NCBI GenBank assembly: GCA_964497615.1
Contig: CAZCEC010000016.1
Coordinates: 1-64,000 of the forward strand
Direction: 5' to 3'
DNA from: CAZCEC01 sp964497615
Lineage (GTDB): Bacteria > Chloroflexota > Anaerolineae > Anaerolineales > UBA6663
Length of the DNA stretch: 64,000 nucleotides
Shown: positions 34,307 to 43,976 of the stretch, piece after piece
Layout of the letters: the number at the start of each line of letters is the position of its first letter
How positions within the stretch are numbered: position 1 is the first letter of the stretch
Notes under the pieces: generated by a model
Seen by the model: the letters and a program-made list of their open reading frames with translations, nothing else
What the model was told of the DNA's origin: nothing
Database searches by the model: none
Position numbers and translations under genes: made by a program

Positions 34307-34939
34307 ATGAACCGGAATCTCAGCATCGGCCTGGTGGCGGTGGCGCTCCTGTTGGGCGCTTACGTCCTGTTCGTCCAGCGCCCGCGCGACCTGGCTGCGA
34401 ACGTCACGCCCACCACGCGGGTGACGGAGTACCTGTGGACGCTCACGAGCGATCAGGTCAGCAGTTTTCGGGTGGAAGACCTTGCGGCCAGCCGGGCCGT
34501 GGAACTGACCAAGGACGCGGCCGGGGTGTGGTCCCTGGTGACGCCCGGGCCGCAGCCGGCCGAGCAGGGGGCGGTGACGTCGGCGTTGGGCAACATCACT
34601 GGCCTGACCGTCAACACCACCCTAACTACCACCACGGACCTGGCGCCGTTTGGGGTGCTCAGCCCCACCTACCGGCTGACCGTGACCCGGAACGACGGCT
34701 GGCGGCTGGTGGCGCACGTGGGCGACAAGGCCCCCACTGGCTCGACGTATTATGTCTTGAGAGACAGCGAGACCACCGTTGTCACCGTCAATGCGTTTGG
34801 GCTGGATGCGCTGATTGGATTGCTGGATAACCCGCCCGTCGTCCCGCCCACCGCGACGCCGCTGCCAGAATCAACGGCGACGGCGGAAGGCACCCAGGAC
34901 GACATAACGCCTGGTCCGGCCCAGACCGCCACGCCCTGA
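34307..34939 (+). CDS. DUF4340-like protein
   Basis: The product is 210 residues. An N-terminal membrane helix (about 7-25, VAVALLLGAYVLFV) is followed by a beta-rich domain beginning near TSDQVSSFRVEDL with DGWRLVAHVGDKAP, typical of DUF4340. The tail is Pro/Thr-rich and looks disordered. DUF4340 proteins often follow GldG genes and may belong to the same export complex. It is shorter than many members, which contain two copies of the domain. It starts 15 bp after the GldG stop. Confidence 0.75.
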   Translation: MNRNLSIGLVAVALLLGAYVLFVQRPRDLAANVTPTTRVTEYLWTLTSDQVSSFRVEDLAASRAVELTKDAAGVWSLVTPGPQPAEQGAVTSALGNITGLTVNTTLTTTTDLAPFGVLSPTYRLTVTRNDGWRLVAHVGDKAPTGSTYYVLRDSETTVVTVNAFGLDALIGLLDNPPVVPPTATPLPESTATAEGTQDDITPGPAQTATP

Positions 34940-35038
34940 CGGACTTGCGGGCATTAATGCTGGTCAAAGGTATTTTCCGTAAAGTATGTATAGGGTTGGT
35001 TGATTCTTTCCGTTAATTACGATATTCTCAGGAGTATC

Positions 35039-36406
<1,368 letters not shown>

Positions 36407-36431
36407 GCCCGCGCGTAACTGACTGCCTGCC

Positions 36432-36488
36432 ACCGGGGCCGGGCTGCCGCCATTGTGAGCGGTGGTCCGGCCCCGGTCCTTATTTCCC
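36432..36488 (+). terminator. Intrinsic terminator after rpoD
   Basis: ACCGGGGCCGG (36432-36442) pairs exactly with CCGGCCCCGGT (36467-36477), with a further partial inner stem and a T-rich tail, CCTTATTTCCC. It separates rpoD from the LiaF-like gene. Confidence 0.7.
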
Positions 36489-36537
36489 CTGAATCCTACG
36501 CGTGAAATAGCCTGTTTCCCTAACCGCCCGATTAGGT

Positions 36538-36543
36538 TATAAT
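36538..36543 (+). promoter_or_regulatory. -10 box for a possibly leaderless transcript
   Basis: TATAAT ends nine bases before the first of two tandem ATG codons (36553, 36556), so transcription would start almost on the start codon. No clear -35 hexamer and no ribosome-binding site are visible. Confidence 0.5.
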
Positions 36544-36552
36544 TTGGTATCA

Positions 36553-37386
36553 ATGATGCATGCCATGCCGCAGCCACAGAAGCCGCCCAGCCGACCGGAC
36601 AGCATTCAGTGGCGGCGCCACCGTTGGCTGGCCGTGGGGCTGGTGGCGGCGGGCGGCGTGCTCCTGGCCGGCAACTTAGGCGTCCTGCCGGCGGGCCTCG
36701 TTCAGATTGGACAATGGGTTCTGCCCGTGCTGGCGGTGGTCGTCGGCGTGTGGCTGGTTGCGCGGGCGACCGGCACGGCGCCGGTTTCCAGTTATGCCGT
36801 GGAGCGGTCCGACCATCGGGCGGCGCGGCTAGTGGTTTCGGCGGGTCTATCGCGGGTGGAAGTGCGGGGCCTGGAGGCGGCCGGCCAACTGGCGGCGGGG
36901 CAGTTCCCGGCGCCGGGCGGGCCAGGATTGTCGGCCCGGGACGGGCAGGCCCGCGTGGAACTGAGCGGACGGCACGCCTGGCCCCTGCTGCCGGCCCGGC
37001 GCTGGTCGGCGGAGCTGGCGCAGGGCTTGCCCTGGACTCTGGACTTGCGCACGGTGACGGGCGATCTGGATTTGGACTTGCGCGACTTGTCGATCAGTGA
37101 GGGGCGGGTGCGGACCACGTTTGGCGATCTCCGTGTGCAGATGCCGAGGGCGGGGCAGGCGGAATTGGACCTGCGGCTGTTTGCCGGTGACGTGCGCCTG
37201 AAAGCGCCGGAAGGATTGGCGGTGAAGCTGAAAGTGCGGGCGGGGCCGCTGGCGACCGTCCGGACGGATCAGCGGCGGTATGTGCAGTTGGCGCCGGGCG
37301 AGTGGGCTTCGCCCCTGTACGCCGTGAGCGCCGACCGCTGCACCGTGAACGTGCGCGTGTGGGCCGGCGACCTGGACCTGGAGTAA
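36553..37386 (+). CDS. LiaF-like membrane protein with cell-wall-response domain
   Basis: The product is 277 residues. The start is uncertain among ATG codons at 36553, 36556 and 36565. Two N-terminal membrane helices (about 25-70, with VGLVAAGGVLLAGNLGVLPAG and a WVLPVLAVVVGVWLV segment) match the LiaI/LiaF-like DUF5668 region. The remainder is a beta-rich solenoid with alternating Asp/Leu such as TGDLDLDLRDLSISEG and LFAGDVRLKAPEG, as in LiaF/DUF4097 proteins. It is probably involved in envelope stress sensing. No two-component genes are nearby. Confidence 0.75.
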   Translation: MMHAMPQPQKPPSRPDSIQWRRHRWLAVGLVAAGGVLLAGNLGVLPAGLVQIGQWVLPVLAVVVGVWLVARATGTAPVSSYAVERSDHRAARLVVSAGLSRVEVRGLEAAGQLAAGQFPAPGGPGLSARDGQARVELSGRHAWPLLPARRWSAELAQGLPWTLDLRTVTGDLDLDLRDLSISEGRVRTTFGDLRVQMPRAGQAELDLRLFAGDVRLKAPEGLAVKLKVRAGPLATVRTDQRRYVQLAPGEWASPLYAVSADRCTVNVRVWAGDLDLE

Positions 37387-37392
37387 ACGACC

Positions 37393-38793
37393 GTGTTTGC
37401 CCGTCTGGAGCGCATCATTGTCTACCTGGCCGTGCTCGACCTACTGGGCACCCAGTTGGCCCTCTGGGCGGCGGACCTGGCCCGGCGCTTCTTGCCCTTT
37501 GGGCAGGAACTGGGGGCCGCGGCCTCCTTCCTCAATCCGACCCTGCACCTCATTGTGGCGCTGGTTTACCCGATCACGTTCCTGGCGCTGGGCGTCTACG
37601 ACCTGCGGCGCGACACGCGCCCGGTGGGCGACCCGCTCAGCCTGACGCGGGCGCTGGTAGTGGGCATCTTCATCTTCGCGGGTGTGCTCTATTTCAGTTA
37701 TCGCGATGTCCCGCGGCTCCTGGTGCTCTATTTCGCCGGGGCGCAGCTCGCGGTGCTCTCGGCGGTGCGGCTGGCGGCCGGGATGGCCCTGCGTTTCCGC
37801 CGCAGCCGGGGCCGGCCGCTGAGCCGGGTGCTGCTGGTGGGCACGGGCGAGGTGGCGGGCCGGGTCGCAGCCGAGATCAACATGCGGCTGGGCGAATCGG
37901 TGCAGGTGCTGGGCTGCGTGGACGACCAGGCGGCCGAGGCGCCGCCGGGCCTCAAGTTGTTGGGCCGGCTGGCGGACGTGCCGGGGCTGGTCCGGCAGGA
38001 ACAGGTTGACGAGATCATTATTGCCCTGCCGGCTTCGCAGTACCTGGCGGTGGAGAAGCTGGTGTATGCGCTGTTGACCTTGCCGGTGCGCATTCGGCTG
38101 GTGCCCGACTATTTGCGGCTGGTGGTGGTTCAGTCGTCGCTGGAGTCGCTGGGCGGCATCCCGCTGATCGGGCTGCGCGAGCCGCGCATTAGCGGGATGG
38201 CCTGGGCCATCAAGCGGACGTTTGACGTGGCGATGACGCTGCTGCTGGTGGCGCTGACCTGGCCGCTGATGGCCGTCATCGCCCTTGCCATCCGGCTGGA
38301 TTCGCCCGGCCCGGCCATCTTCCGGCAGCAGCGGGTGGGCGAGAACGGGCGGCTGTTTTGGATGCTGAAGTTCCGCACCATGTGCGTGGACGCCGAGGCG
38401 CGCGGGCCGCAGTTGGGATTTGACGAGCAGGGCAACGCCGTTTACAAGTGGCCGGCGGACCAGCGCATCACGCGGGTGGGGCGCTGGCTGCGGCGCACCA
38501 GCCTGGACGAGATGCCGCAGTTTATCAACGTGCTGCGCGGGGAGATGAGCCTGGTGGGCCCGCGGCCGGAGATGCTGTTCCTGGTGGAGCGGTATGACAC
38601 GTGGCAGCGGCAGCGGTTGGCGGTGCCGCCAGGGCTGACGGGCTGGTGGCAGGTGAGCGGGCGCAGCAACCTGCCCATGCACCTCAACACGCAGTTCGAC
38701 CTATACTATATTCGGAACTATTCGCTATGGCTGGACCTGAAAATCCTGTGGAAGACGGTGTGGGTGGTGCTGACGGGGCAGGGGGCGTACTAG
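37393..38793 (+). CDS. Polyprenyl-phosphate hexose-1-phosphate transferase (WbaP/WcaJ-like)
   Basis: The product is 466 residues from a GTG start 6 bp after the LiaF-like gene. Four N-terminal membrane helices and a Rossmann-like domain (VLLVGTGEVAGRVAAEI) precede the catalytic bacterial sugar transferase domain, which starts near FDVAMTLLLVALTWPLMAV and includes GENGRLFWMLKFRTM, TSLDEMPQFINVLRGEMSLV and GPRPE. It initiates a lipid-linked glycan by transferring a sugar phosphate to undecaprenyl phosphate. It precedes the wzm/wzt exporter genes, so it probably starts the ABC-exported polymer. Confidence 0.92.
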   Translation: MFARLERIIVYLAVLDLLGTQLALWAADLARRFLPFGQELGAAASFLNPTLHLIVALVYPITFLALGVYDLRRDTRPVGDPLSLTRALVVGIFIFAGVLYFSYRDVPRLLVLYFAGAQLAVLSAVRLAAGMALRFRRSRGRPLSRVLLVGTGEVAGRVAAEINMRLGESVQVLGCVDDQAAEAPPGLKLLGRLADVPGLVRQEQVDEIIIALPASQYLAVEKLVYALLTLPVRIRLVPDYLRLVVVQSSLESLGGIPLIGLREPRISGMAWAIKRTFDVAMTLLLVALTWPLMAVIALAIRLDSPGPAIFRQQRVGENGRLFWMLKFRTMCVDAEARGPQLGFDEQGNAVYKWPADQRITRVGRWLRRTSLDEMPQFINVLRGEMSLVGPRPEMLFLVERYDTWQRQRLAVPPGLTGWWQVSGRSNLPMHLNTQFDLYYIRNYSLWLDLKILWKTVWVVLTGQGAY

Positions 38794-38818
38794 CCGGTCT
38801 GGCCGGCCTCAACCTGCG

Positions 38819-39652
38819 ATGAGTGCCACAGATACGCCGGTGCTGCGCATCCGGCCCTCACGCGGTTGGGTGGCCCTCAACCTGCGCGACCTGTGGCACT
38901 ACCGCGAGCTCCTCTTCTTCCTGATGTGGCGCGATATCCAGGTGCGCTACAAGCAGACCGTGTTTGGCGTGGCGTGGGTGGCGCTGCAGCCGCTGACTAC
39001 CATGCTGATTTTCAGCGTCATCTTTGGCAACCTGGCGCGCATACCGTCTGACGGCCTGCCATATGCGGTGTTTGCCATGGCTGGCCTGGTGCCCTGGAAC
39101 TTCTTTGCCAGCGCGCTCACGCGCGGCGGCACCAGCCTAGTGAGCAGTGCCAACCTGATCTCCAAGGTGTACTTTCCGCGGCTGGTGATCCCGGTGGCTG
39201 GGGTGCTGGGCGGATTGATCGACTTTGCGATTGCGTTGGCGGTGCTGGTGGTGCTGGCGATGTTCTTTGGGTTCGCGCCCGGGCTGGCGCTGCTGGCAGT
39301 GCCCTTAATCTTGCTGCTGGCGGTGGGGGCCGGGCTAGGCGTGAGCCTTTGGCTCTCGGCGCTCAACGTCCAGTATCGCGATGTCAACTACCTGATTCCG
39401 TTCCTGGCCCAGGTCTGGTTTTATGCCACGCCGGTGGTGTACCCAGTTAGCCTAGTGCCGGCGCGCTGGCAGGTGTGGACCGGGCTGAACCCGATGGCCA
39501 GCGTAGCCGAGGCGATGCGCTGGGCGCTGCTGGGCAAGGCTGCGCCGCCGCTGGGCATGCTGGCCCTGTCGGCGGGGGTAGTGGCGGCGCTGCTGGTGAG
39601 CGGCGCGCTGGCCTTTCGGCGCATGGAGAGGTCGTTTGCCGACGCGGTATGA
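38819..39652 (+). CDS. wzm: ABC-2 type polysaccharide export permease (Wzm/TagG-like)
   Basis: The product is 277 residues with about six membrane segments. The conserved region LRDLWHYRELLFFLMWRDIQ with RYKQTVFGVAWVALQPL is typical of Wzm, TagG and KpsM permeases. It would export a lipid-linked polysaccharide made at the cytoplasmic face. The ATPase gene wzt starts four bases after the stop. The symbol is assigned by family and neighbourhood. Confidence 0.9.
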   Translation: MSATDTPVLRIRPSRGWVALNLRDLWHYRELLFFLMWRDIQVRYKQTVFGVAWVALQPLTTMLIFSVIFGNLARIPSDGLPYAVFAMAGLVPWNFFASALTRGGTSLVSSANLISKVYFPRLVIPVAGVLGGLIDFAIALAVLVVLAMFFGFAPGLALLAVPLILLLAVGAGLGVSLWLSALNVQYRDVNYLIPFLAQVWFYATPVVYPVSLVPARWQVWTGLNPMASVAEAMRWALLGKAAPPLGMLALSAGVVAALLVSGALAFRRMERSFADAV

Positions 39653-39655
39653 GCC

Positions 39656-40903
39656 ATGAGCGACGTCGCGATTAAGGTGACCGGGCTCGGCAAGCAATAC
39701 CGGATCGGGGCCGCGCGGCGGCGGTTCGACACGCTGCGCGACGCGCTGGCCGGGGCGGCGCGCGAGTGGCGACAGCGCCTGGGCGGCAACGGCGCTGCAA
39801 CGGATGAGAGCACGATCTGGGCCCTGCAGGACGTAGCGTTCGAGGTCAAGCGTGGCGAGGTGCTGGGCGTAATTGGCCGCAACGGCGCTGGCAAGAGCAC
39901 GCTGCTCAAAATCCTGGCGCGCATCACCGAGCCGACGACGGGCGAGGTGGAGCTGCGCGGGCGGGTGGGGTCGCTGCTGGAGGTGGGCACCGGTTTCCAC
40001 CCGGAGCTGACAGGGCGAGAGAATGTTTTCCTGAACGGCGCGATCTTGGGCATGCGCCGCCGCGAGATAGCCAGGAGGTTTGACGAGATCGTGGCCTTCG
40101 CCGGGGTTGAGAAGTTCATCGACACGCCCGTGAAGCATTACTCCAGCGGCATGTACATGCGCCTGGCGTTCGCGGTGGCGGCGCACCTGGAGCCGGAGAT
40201 CCTGATTGTGGACGAGGTGCTGGCCGTGGGTGATGCCGAGTTTCAGCGCAAGTGCCTGGGCAAGATGGATGATGTGGCCCGCGGTGGGCGGACTGTGTTG
40301 TTTGTGAGCCACAACATGCAGGCGATCCAAGAGTTGTGCGGACGTGTCTTGTGGTTGGATACTGGCCAACTTAAGGCGCAGGGCCAAGTCAGGTCAGTCA
40401 TGGAGCAGCGGCTGCGCCAGTCGGACGATCGTCCAACCTTGGGGGATACGCTGCTTGAGGCAACAGTGCGCACGCTCGATGGAGATGGCAAGATGCTGGT
40501 CGAGTGGCGGACGAGCGAACTGCTTTCGCTGCAGGTTACCCTAAGTGGTCTACCCGCCGGTGATCTCCCGGTCGTTGTTGTGTCGTGTTACCGGGTGGAC
40601 GGCTCGTGGTTGTTTACGCTCGAAAGCGACATGTTCTGCGTAGAGCATGGCCAGAGCAACGCCCCCAGTGTGACCTATGACTTCCGTGTCACCAATGTTG
40701 CCATTGCCACATGTACCGCGTATGTTGATATTGGCGTGCGCGAGAGTGGCGATCGCCGCTATGCCGCCTTGTTTCCCCGGGCGGCGTTTATCTCGGTGGT
40801 GTCGACTCTGGCACGCCGCCACTCTCATGCTACGCCGCTTCTGACGTTGCCGGCCTCCTTGAGCCTGCATAGGGCAGACAAACGCCAGTTGACCAACCCA
40901 TGA
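39656..40903 (+). CDS. wzt: ABC transporter ATPase with C-terminal glycan-binding domain (Wzt-like)
   Basis: The product is 415 residues. The ATPase has Walker A GRNGAGKST (about 74-82), signature YSSGMYMRLAFAVA and Walker B EILIVDEVLAVGD. The last 160 or so residues form a beta-rich domain like Wzt_C, which in O-antigen exporters recognises the end group of the polymer. GC content drops sharply at about 40.35 kb within this gene: 42 of 60 G/C at 39901-39960 but 31 of 60 at 40681-40740 (hand counts). The recognition domain may therefore have been swapped together with the following genes. It overlaps the FkbM gene by 4 bp. Confidence 0.88.
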   Translation: MSDVAIKVTGLGKQYRIGAARRRFDTLRDALAGAAREWRQRLGGNGAATDESTIWALQDVAFEVKRGEVLGVIGRNGAGKSTLLKILARITEPTTGEVELRGRVGSLLEVGTGFHPELTGRENVFLNGAILGMRRREIARRFDEIVAFAGVEKFIDTPVKHYSSGMYMRLAFAVAAHLEPEILIVDEVLAVGDAEFQRKCLGKMDDVARGGRTVLFVSHNMQAIQELCGRVLWLDTGQLKAQGQVRSVMEQRLRQSDDRPTLGDTLLEATVRTLDGDGKMLVEWRTSELLSLQVTLSGLPAGDLPVVVVSCYRVDGSWLFTLESDMFCVEHGQSNAPSVTYDFRVTNVAIATCTAYVDIGVRESGDRRYAALFPRAAFISVVSTLARRHSHATPLLTLPASLSLHRADKRQLTNP

Positions 40904-41778
40904 CTGAGTCTCGAACCAAATTGCGGTACCGAATCCTGCGCCACATGATTCGGACCCTCCAGTCCGTCTTGCCGGTGGAGCCGCCCTCCCCGCCTTCGCT
41001 CTCGCCCGCGGCGCTGCTGGAAAGGCAGCTTATGGCCCTTTCGAATGCTCCGCGCGGCGTTCGTGGCTCAACCGAGATATTAGGATGGATGATTGAATAT
41101 GCAGACGCGCCGACACTTTGCGCCGGTATCCGCAACCAGGTATTGGACGGCGTCAACGACTTCCGGGCCGCGTCGGAGGCGCCTCGGATTATTGATTGTG
41201 GGGCCAATATCGGCATCAGCGTGCTGCGCTTCAAACAACTTTATCCGAAAGCCCGAATCACTGCTTTTGAGCCCGACCCGGTCGCATGTGCGGCGCTGCG
41301 TCGAAATACTTCGCAGAATGGATTCCCCGACGTTACTGTGATTGAGGCCGCGGTCTGGGACTGCGAGGGCGTAATGCGCTTTCACACCGACGGCGCTGAT
41401 GGCGGACATCTCCTGCCAAATGAAGACTCGCTAGGCAATGACGGTCCGCTGCGTGTCCGTACCGTCCGCCTAGCTGATTACTTGCAGGAACCGGTTGACT
41501 TCGTTAAGCTGGACGTTGAGGGCGCAGAATTGGTGGTCCTGCAAGACTGTGCTCGGCATCTCGAGAATGTCGCATGCCTGGCGGTTGAGGTGCACTATCG
41601 TGTCAGCCGGCCGGGTGACTTGGCCGAACTCTTGTGCATCCTCGGCCAGACAGGATTCAAAGTCTCGCTGGCCACGCCTTTTTCGGGCGCCGAACCGCGC
41701 ATTGACCTGCGAACGGCTTACATCGAAAAACCAGGCCAAAATGCGGACATCTATGTCATCCTGTACGCCTGGCGCTAG
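40900..41778 (+). CDS. FkbM-family SAM-dependent methyltransferase
   Basis: The product is 292 residues. Motif I is IIDCGANIGISVLRFKQLYP with AFEPDP as the next acidic loop, and the later VDFVKLDVEGAELVVLQD is the FkbM hallmark. Members O-methylate sugars or glycan ends. Placement directly after wzt suggests that it caps or modifies the polymer recognised by the Wzt C-terminal domain. Composition is lower in GC than the flanks. Confidence 0.88.
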   Translation: MTESRTKLRYRILRHMIRTLQSVLPVEPPSPPSLSPAALLERQLMALSNAPRGVRGSTEILGWMIEYADAPTLCAGIRNQVLDGVNDFRAASEAPRIIDCGANIGISVLRFKQLYPKARITAFEPDPVACAALRRNTSQNGFPDVTVIEAAVWDCEGVMRFHTDGADGGHLLPNEDSLGNDGPLRVRTVRLADYLQEPVDFVKLDVEGAELVVLQDCARHLENVACLAVEVHYRVSRPGDLAELLCILGQTGFKVSLATPFSGAEPRIDLRTAYIEKPGQNADIYVILYAWR

Positions 41779-41853
41779 CGCCACTGATCGACGACACTCG
41801 GAACGCGCACACTGCAGTGCTAGTCAACACCGGCCGTGAATCGAGGCATGAAC

Positions 41854-43233
41854 ATGCCCCGCCCTGTTCGAATGTGCTTCATCGTGCCCAATGCCTGCGC
41901 CCTCTTCGATCCTTCGGCGGGTACTCAGTTCGGTGGCGCTGAAGTGCGCGCCTACCTCTTCGGCAACGGTCTGGCGCGCGACCGCGGTTACGAGGTGTCC
42001 TTTGTCGTGGGAGATTACGGCCAGCAGGCGGTAACGCGGCACGCCAGCATGACGGTGTATGCTCATCCCGGCTACCTCGTGAACCCGGCGGGGCCGCCGC
42101 ATGGAGCCTCGTCACGAGCGCGACATTTGTTTGCCGAGTTAACCCAGACCGGGGGCGTGGTGGAGCACACGGATCGCTTTCCATATCGCCGATTTCGGAC
42201 CAGAGATCCGCAGCTGCTCCTGAAGTACGCTGTTGCTCACTGGCACAAGTTCATTGAGGCCGTCCGGCTTCGTTGGAACACGCGCCGCGGAATTCGGCTG
42301 AGAATACGCAATTACGCTGTGCCGAGGATTCGCAACGACATCTATGAGCGGATCGGTGCCGATATCTACGCCGCATTCGGCGTGCACAACTTGGCGGGCG
42401 AGATTGCGGCCTATTGCCACCAGCGCGAGAGGCAGTTCGTTTTGTTCCTGGCTGATCTCGTGAACCTTGACGAGCGCTATCGGCCAGACATGCATGGCCG
42501 GGATGTCTATGGGAGCGAGTTCCACGTCTGTCATTATGCCATTCAAAATGCCGACATGATTGTGGCCCAACTTGAGACGCAGCGCCACCTGCTGCAGCAG
42601 CGCTTTGGCAAGACGGCGGTCGTCATCCGAAACCCGATTGCACTGCCGCCGGACGAGGCCCACAAAGTGGACGGCCTGGATCAGCGTGAATATGCCTTGT
42701 GGGTGGGTCGGGCCGACAACTTCAAAAAGATGCCGATGCTGCTTATTGAGTTAGCCCAGGCATGCCCGGACGTACCGTTTGTTATGGTGATGAACGACCA
42801 GAACCAGGCGGTAAAGGCCGCGGTGGTGGCCGCCTGTCCCCCAAATGTGATCATTTACGATCGCAGATCGTACCACGAAATGGATGCCCTGTTTGCCCGC
42901 GCCTTTGCCTTCGTGAGCACTTCACGCATGGAAGGTTTCCCGAACACGTTCCTGCAAGCGGGCCGGCACGGAGTGCCGGTGTTGTCACTTAATGTAGACC
43001 CAGATGGGTTTATCGAGCGCTACAACTGCGGCATTGTCGCCCACGGCCGTTTCGATGAGTTGGTCCGAGGTCTATGCGCCATTCGGAATGACTGGACTGC
43101 TGGCCAGCGCTTTTCACGGCATATTCGCGCTTATGTGCAACAGCATCACGAGCTTACCGCGCGGGTGAACGAGCTTGATTCTGCCCTGACTGCCCTGCGG
43201 GCGTCCAGGCCGCAACGCGTGGCGCAGCCATGA
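41854..43233 (+). CDS. GT4-like glycosyltransferase with atypical E-x7-Q motif
   Basis: The product is 459 residues; the ATG at 41854 is chosen because a GAGG site lies seven bases upstream, with earlier GTG and ATG codons also in frame. The donor domain has YALWVGRADNFKKMPMLLIE, then SRMEGFPNTFLQAGRHGVPV. The second acidic residue of the typical E-x7-E motif is Gln. The N-terminal domain is long (about 280 residues) and contains DLVNLDERYRPDMHG. The gene is part of the low-GC segment. Donor and acceptor are unknown. Confidence 0.8.
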   Translation: MPRPVRMCFIVPNACALFDPSAGTQFGGAEVRAYLFGNGLARDRGYEVSFVVGDYGQQAVTRHASMTVYAHPGYLVNPAGPPHGASSRARHLFAELTQTGGVVEHTDRFPYRRFRTRDPQLLLKYAVAHWHKFIEAVRLRWNTRRGIRLRIRNYAVPRIRNDIYERIGADIYAAFGVHNLAGEIAAYCHQRERQFVLFLADLVNLDERYRPDMHGRDVYGSEFHVCHYAIQNADMIVAQLETQRHLLQQRFGKTAVVIRNPIALPPDEAHKVDGLDQREYALWVGRADNFKKMPMLLIELAQACPDVPFVMVMNDQNQAVKAAVVAACPPNVIIYDRRSYHEMDALFARAFAFVSTSRMEGFPNTFLQAGRHGVPVLSLNVDPDGFIERYNCGIVAHGRFDELVRGLCAIRNDWTAGQRFSRHIRAYVQQHHELTARVNELDSALTALRASRPQRVAQP

Positions 43234-43958
43234 GTATGCAGCACCTAAGGGCAATTCGCGAATACGAGGTGGATCAGGTCCGCCCGCTGATGCCCGTTGG
43301 CTGCCGTGTGTTGGAGATCGGTTCCGGTGCGGGGTGGCAGGCCCAACGACTGGCAGACCACGGCTATCAGGTTGCGGCCATTAATGTACCAGACAACAAT
43401 TATTCCCACGTGCTCATCTATCCGACTGTGTTGTACGATGGGCGGCACATGCCATTCGGCGACGGTATGTTTCATGTGGTCTTCACCTCAAATGTGCTCG
43501 AACACGTTGCGGGCCTTGAGCCTTTGTTTACTGAGATTCGCCGGGTGCTTAGGCCTGGTGGTAGCGCTATCCACATTCTGCCCACGCCGAGCTGGCGATT
43601 CTGGACGAGTGGTACGCACTTCGTCCACCTGCTGCGTCAGGTGCGGCGGTATCGGCCGCGCAGCTTTTTGAGAGCACTTTGGCAGCGGCGCCACGGTGAG
43701 CGGGGCAACTTGGTCACTGAGCTGTACTTCTTTTCGCGAGTCTATTGGAACATGGTATTCCGGGTCAATGGGTGGGAAGTGGTGCAGTACCTACCGAATA
43801 GGATGTTCTATACCGGCTACAGCATCCTGGATTCGCGGCTGCGGCTGGACCAGCGGCGCAGGCTGGCCCGTCTTTTGGGAAGTGCGTGTAGCACCTTCGT
43901 CCTCAAAGATCGCCTGAGGGCTGAGGGTAATGGCCACCGCAAGCCGCCGGCCCAGTAG
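43230..43958 (+). CDS. Class I SAM-dependent methyltransferase
   Basis: The product is 242 residues; the start overlaps the upstream stop as ATGA. Motif I is CRVLEIGSGAGWQAQRLADH and the later acidic motif is FTSNVLEHVAGLEPL, typical of the Methyltransf_11 fold. The C-terminal half (about 120-200) has several aromatic residues without a recognised motif. It probably methylates the locus-specific glycan or precursor. It lies in the low-GC segment (a 60-base line at 43381 has 25 G/C). Confidence 0.82.
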   Translation: MSMQHLRAIREYEVDQVRPLMPVGCRVLEIGSGAGWQAQRLADHGYQVAAINVPDNNYSHVLIYPTVLYDGRHMPFGDGMFHVVFTSNVLEHVAGLEPLFTEIRRVLRPGGSAIHILPTPSWRFWTSGTHFVHLLRQVRRYRPRSFLRALWQRRHGERGNLVTELYFFSRVYWNMVFRVNGWEVVQYLPNRMFYTGYSILDSRLRLDQRRRLARLLGSACSTFVLKDRLRAEGNGHRKPPAQ

Positions 43959-43976
43959 GCACAACGCGGATTACAA

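Noticed and set aside
34940..35038. Promoter for rpoD
   Set aside because: TTGATT-17-TATTCT and TGGTCA-18-TATGTA can be drawn, but the first overlaps the ribosome-binding site and the second is weak, so neither is listed as a feature.
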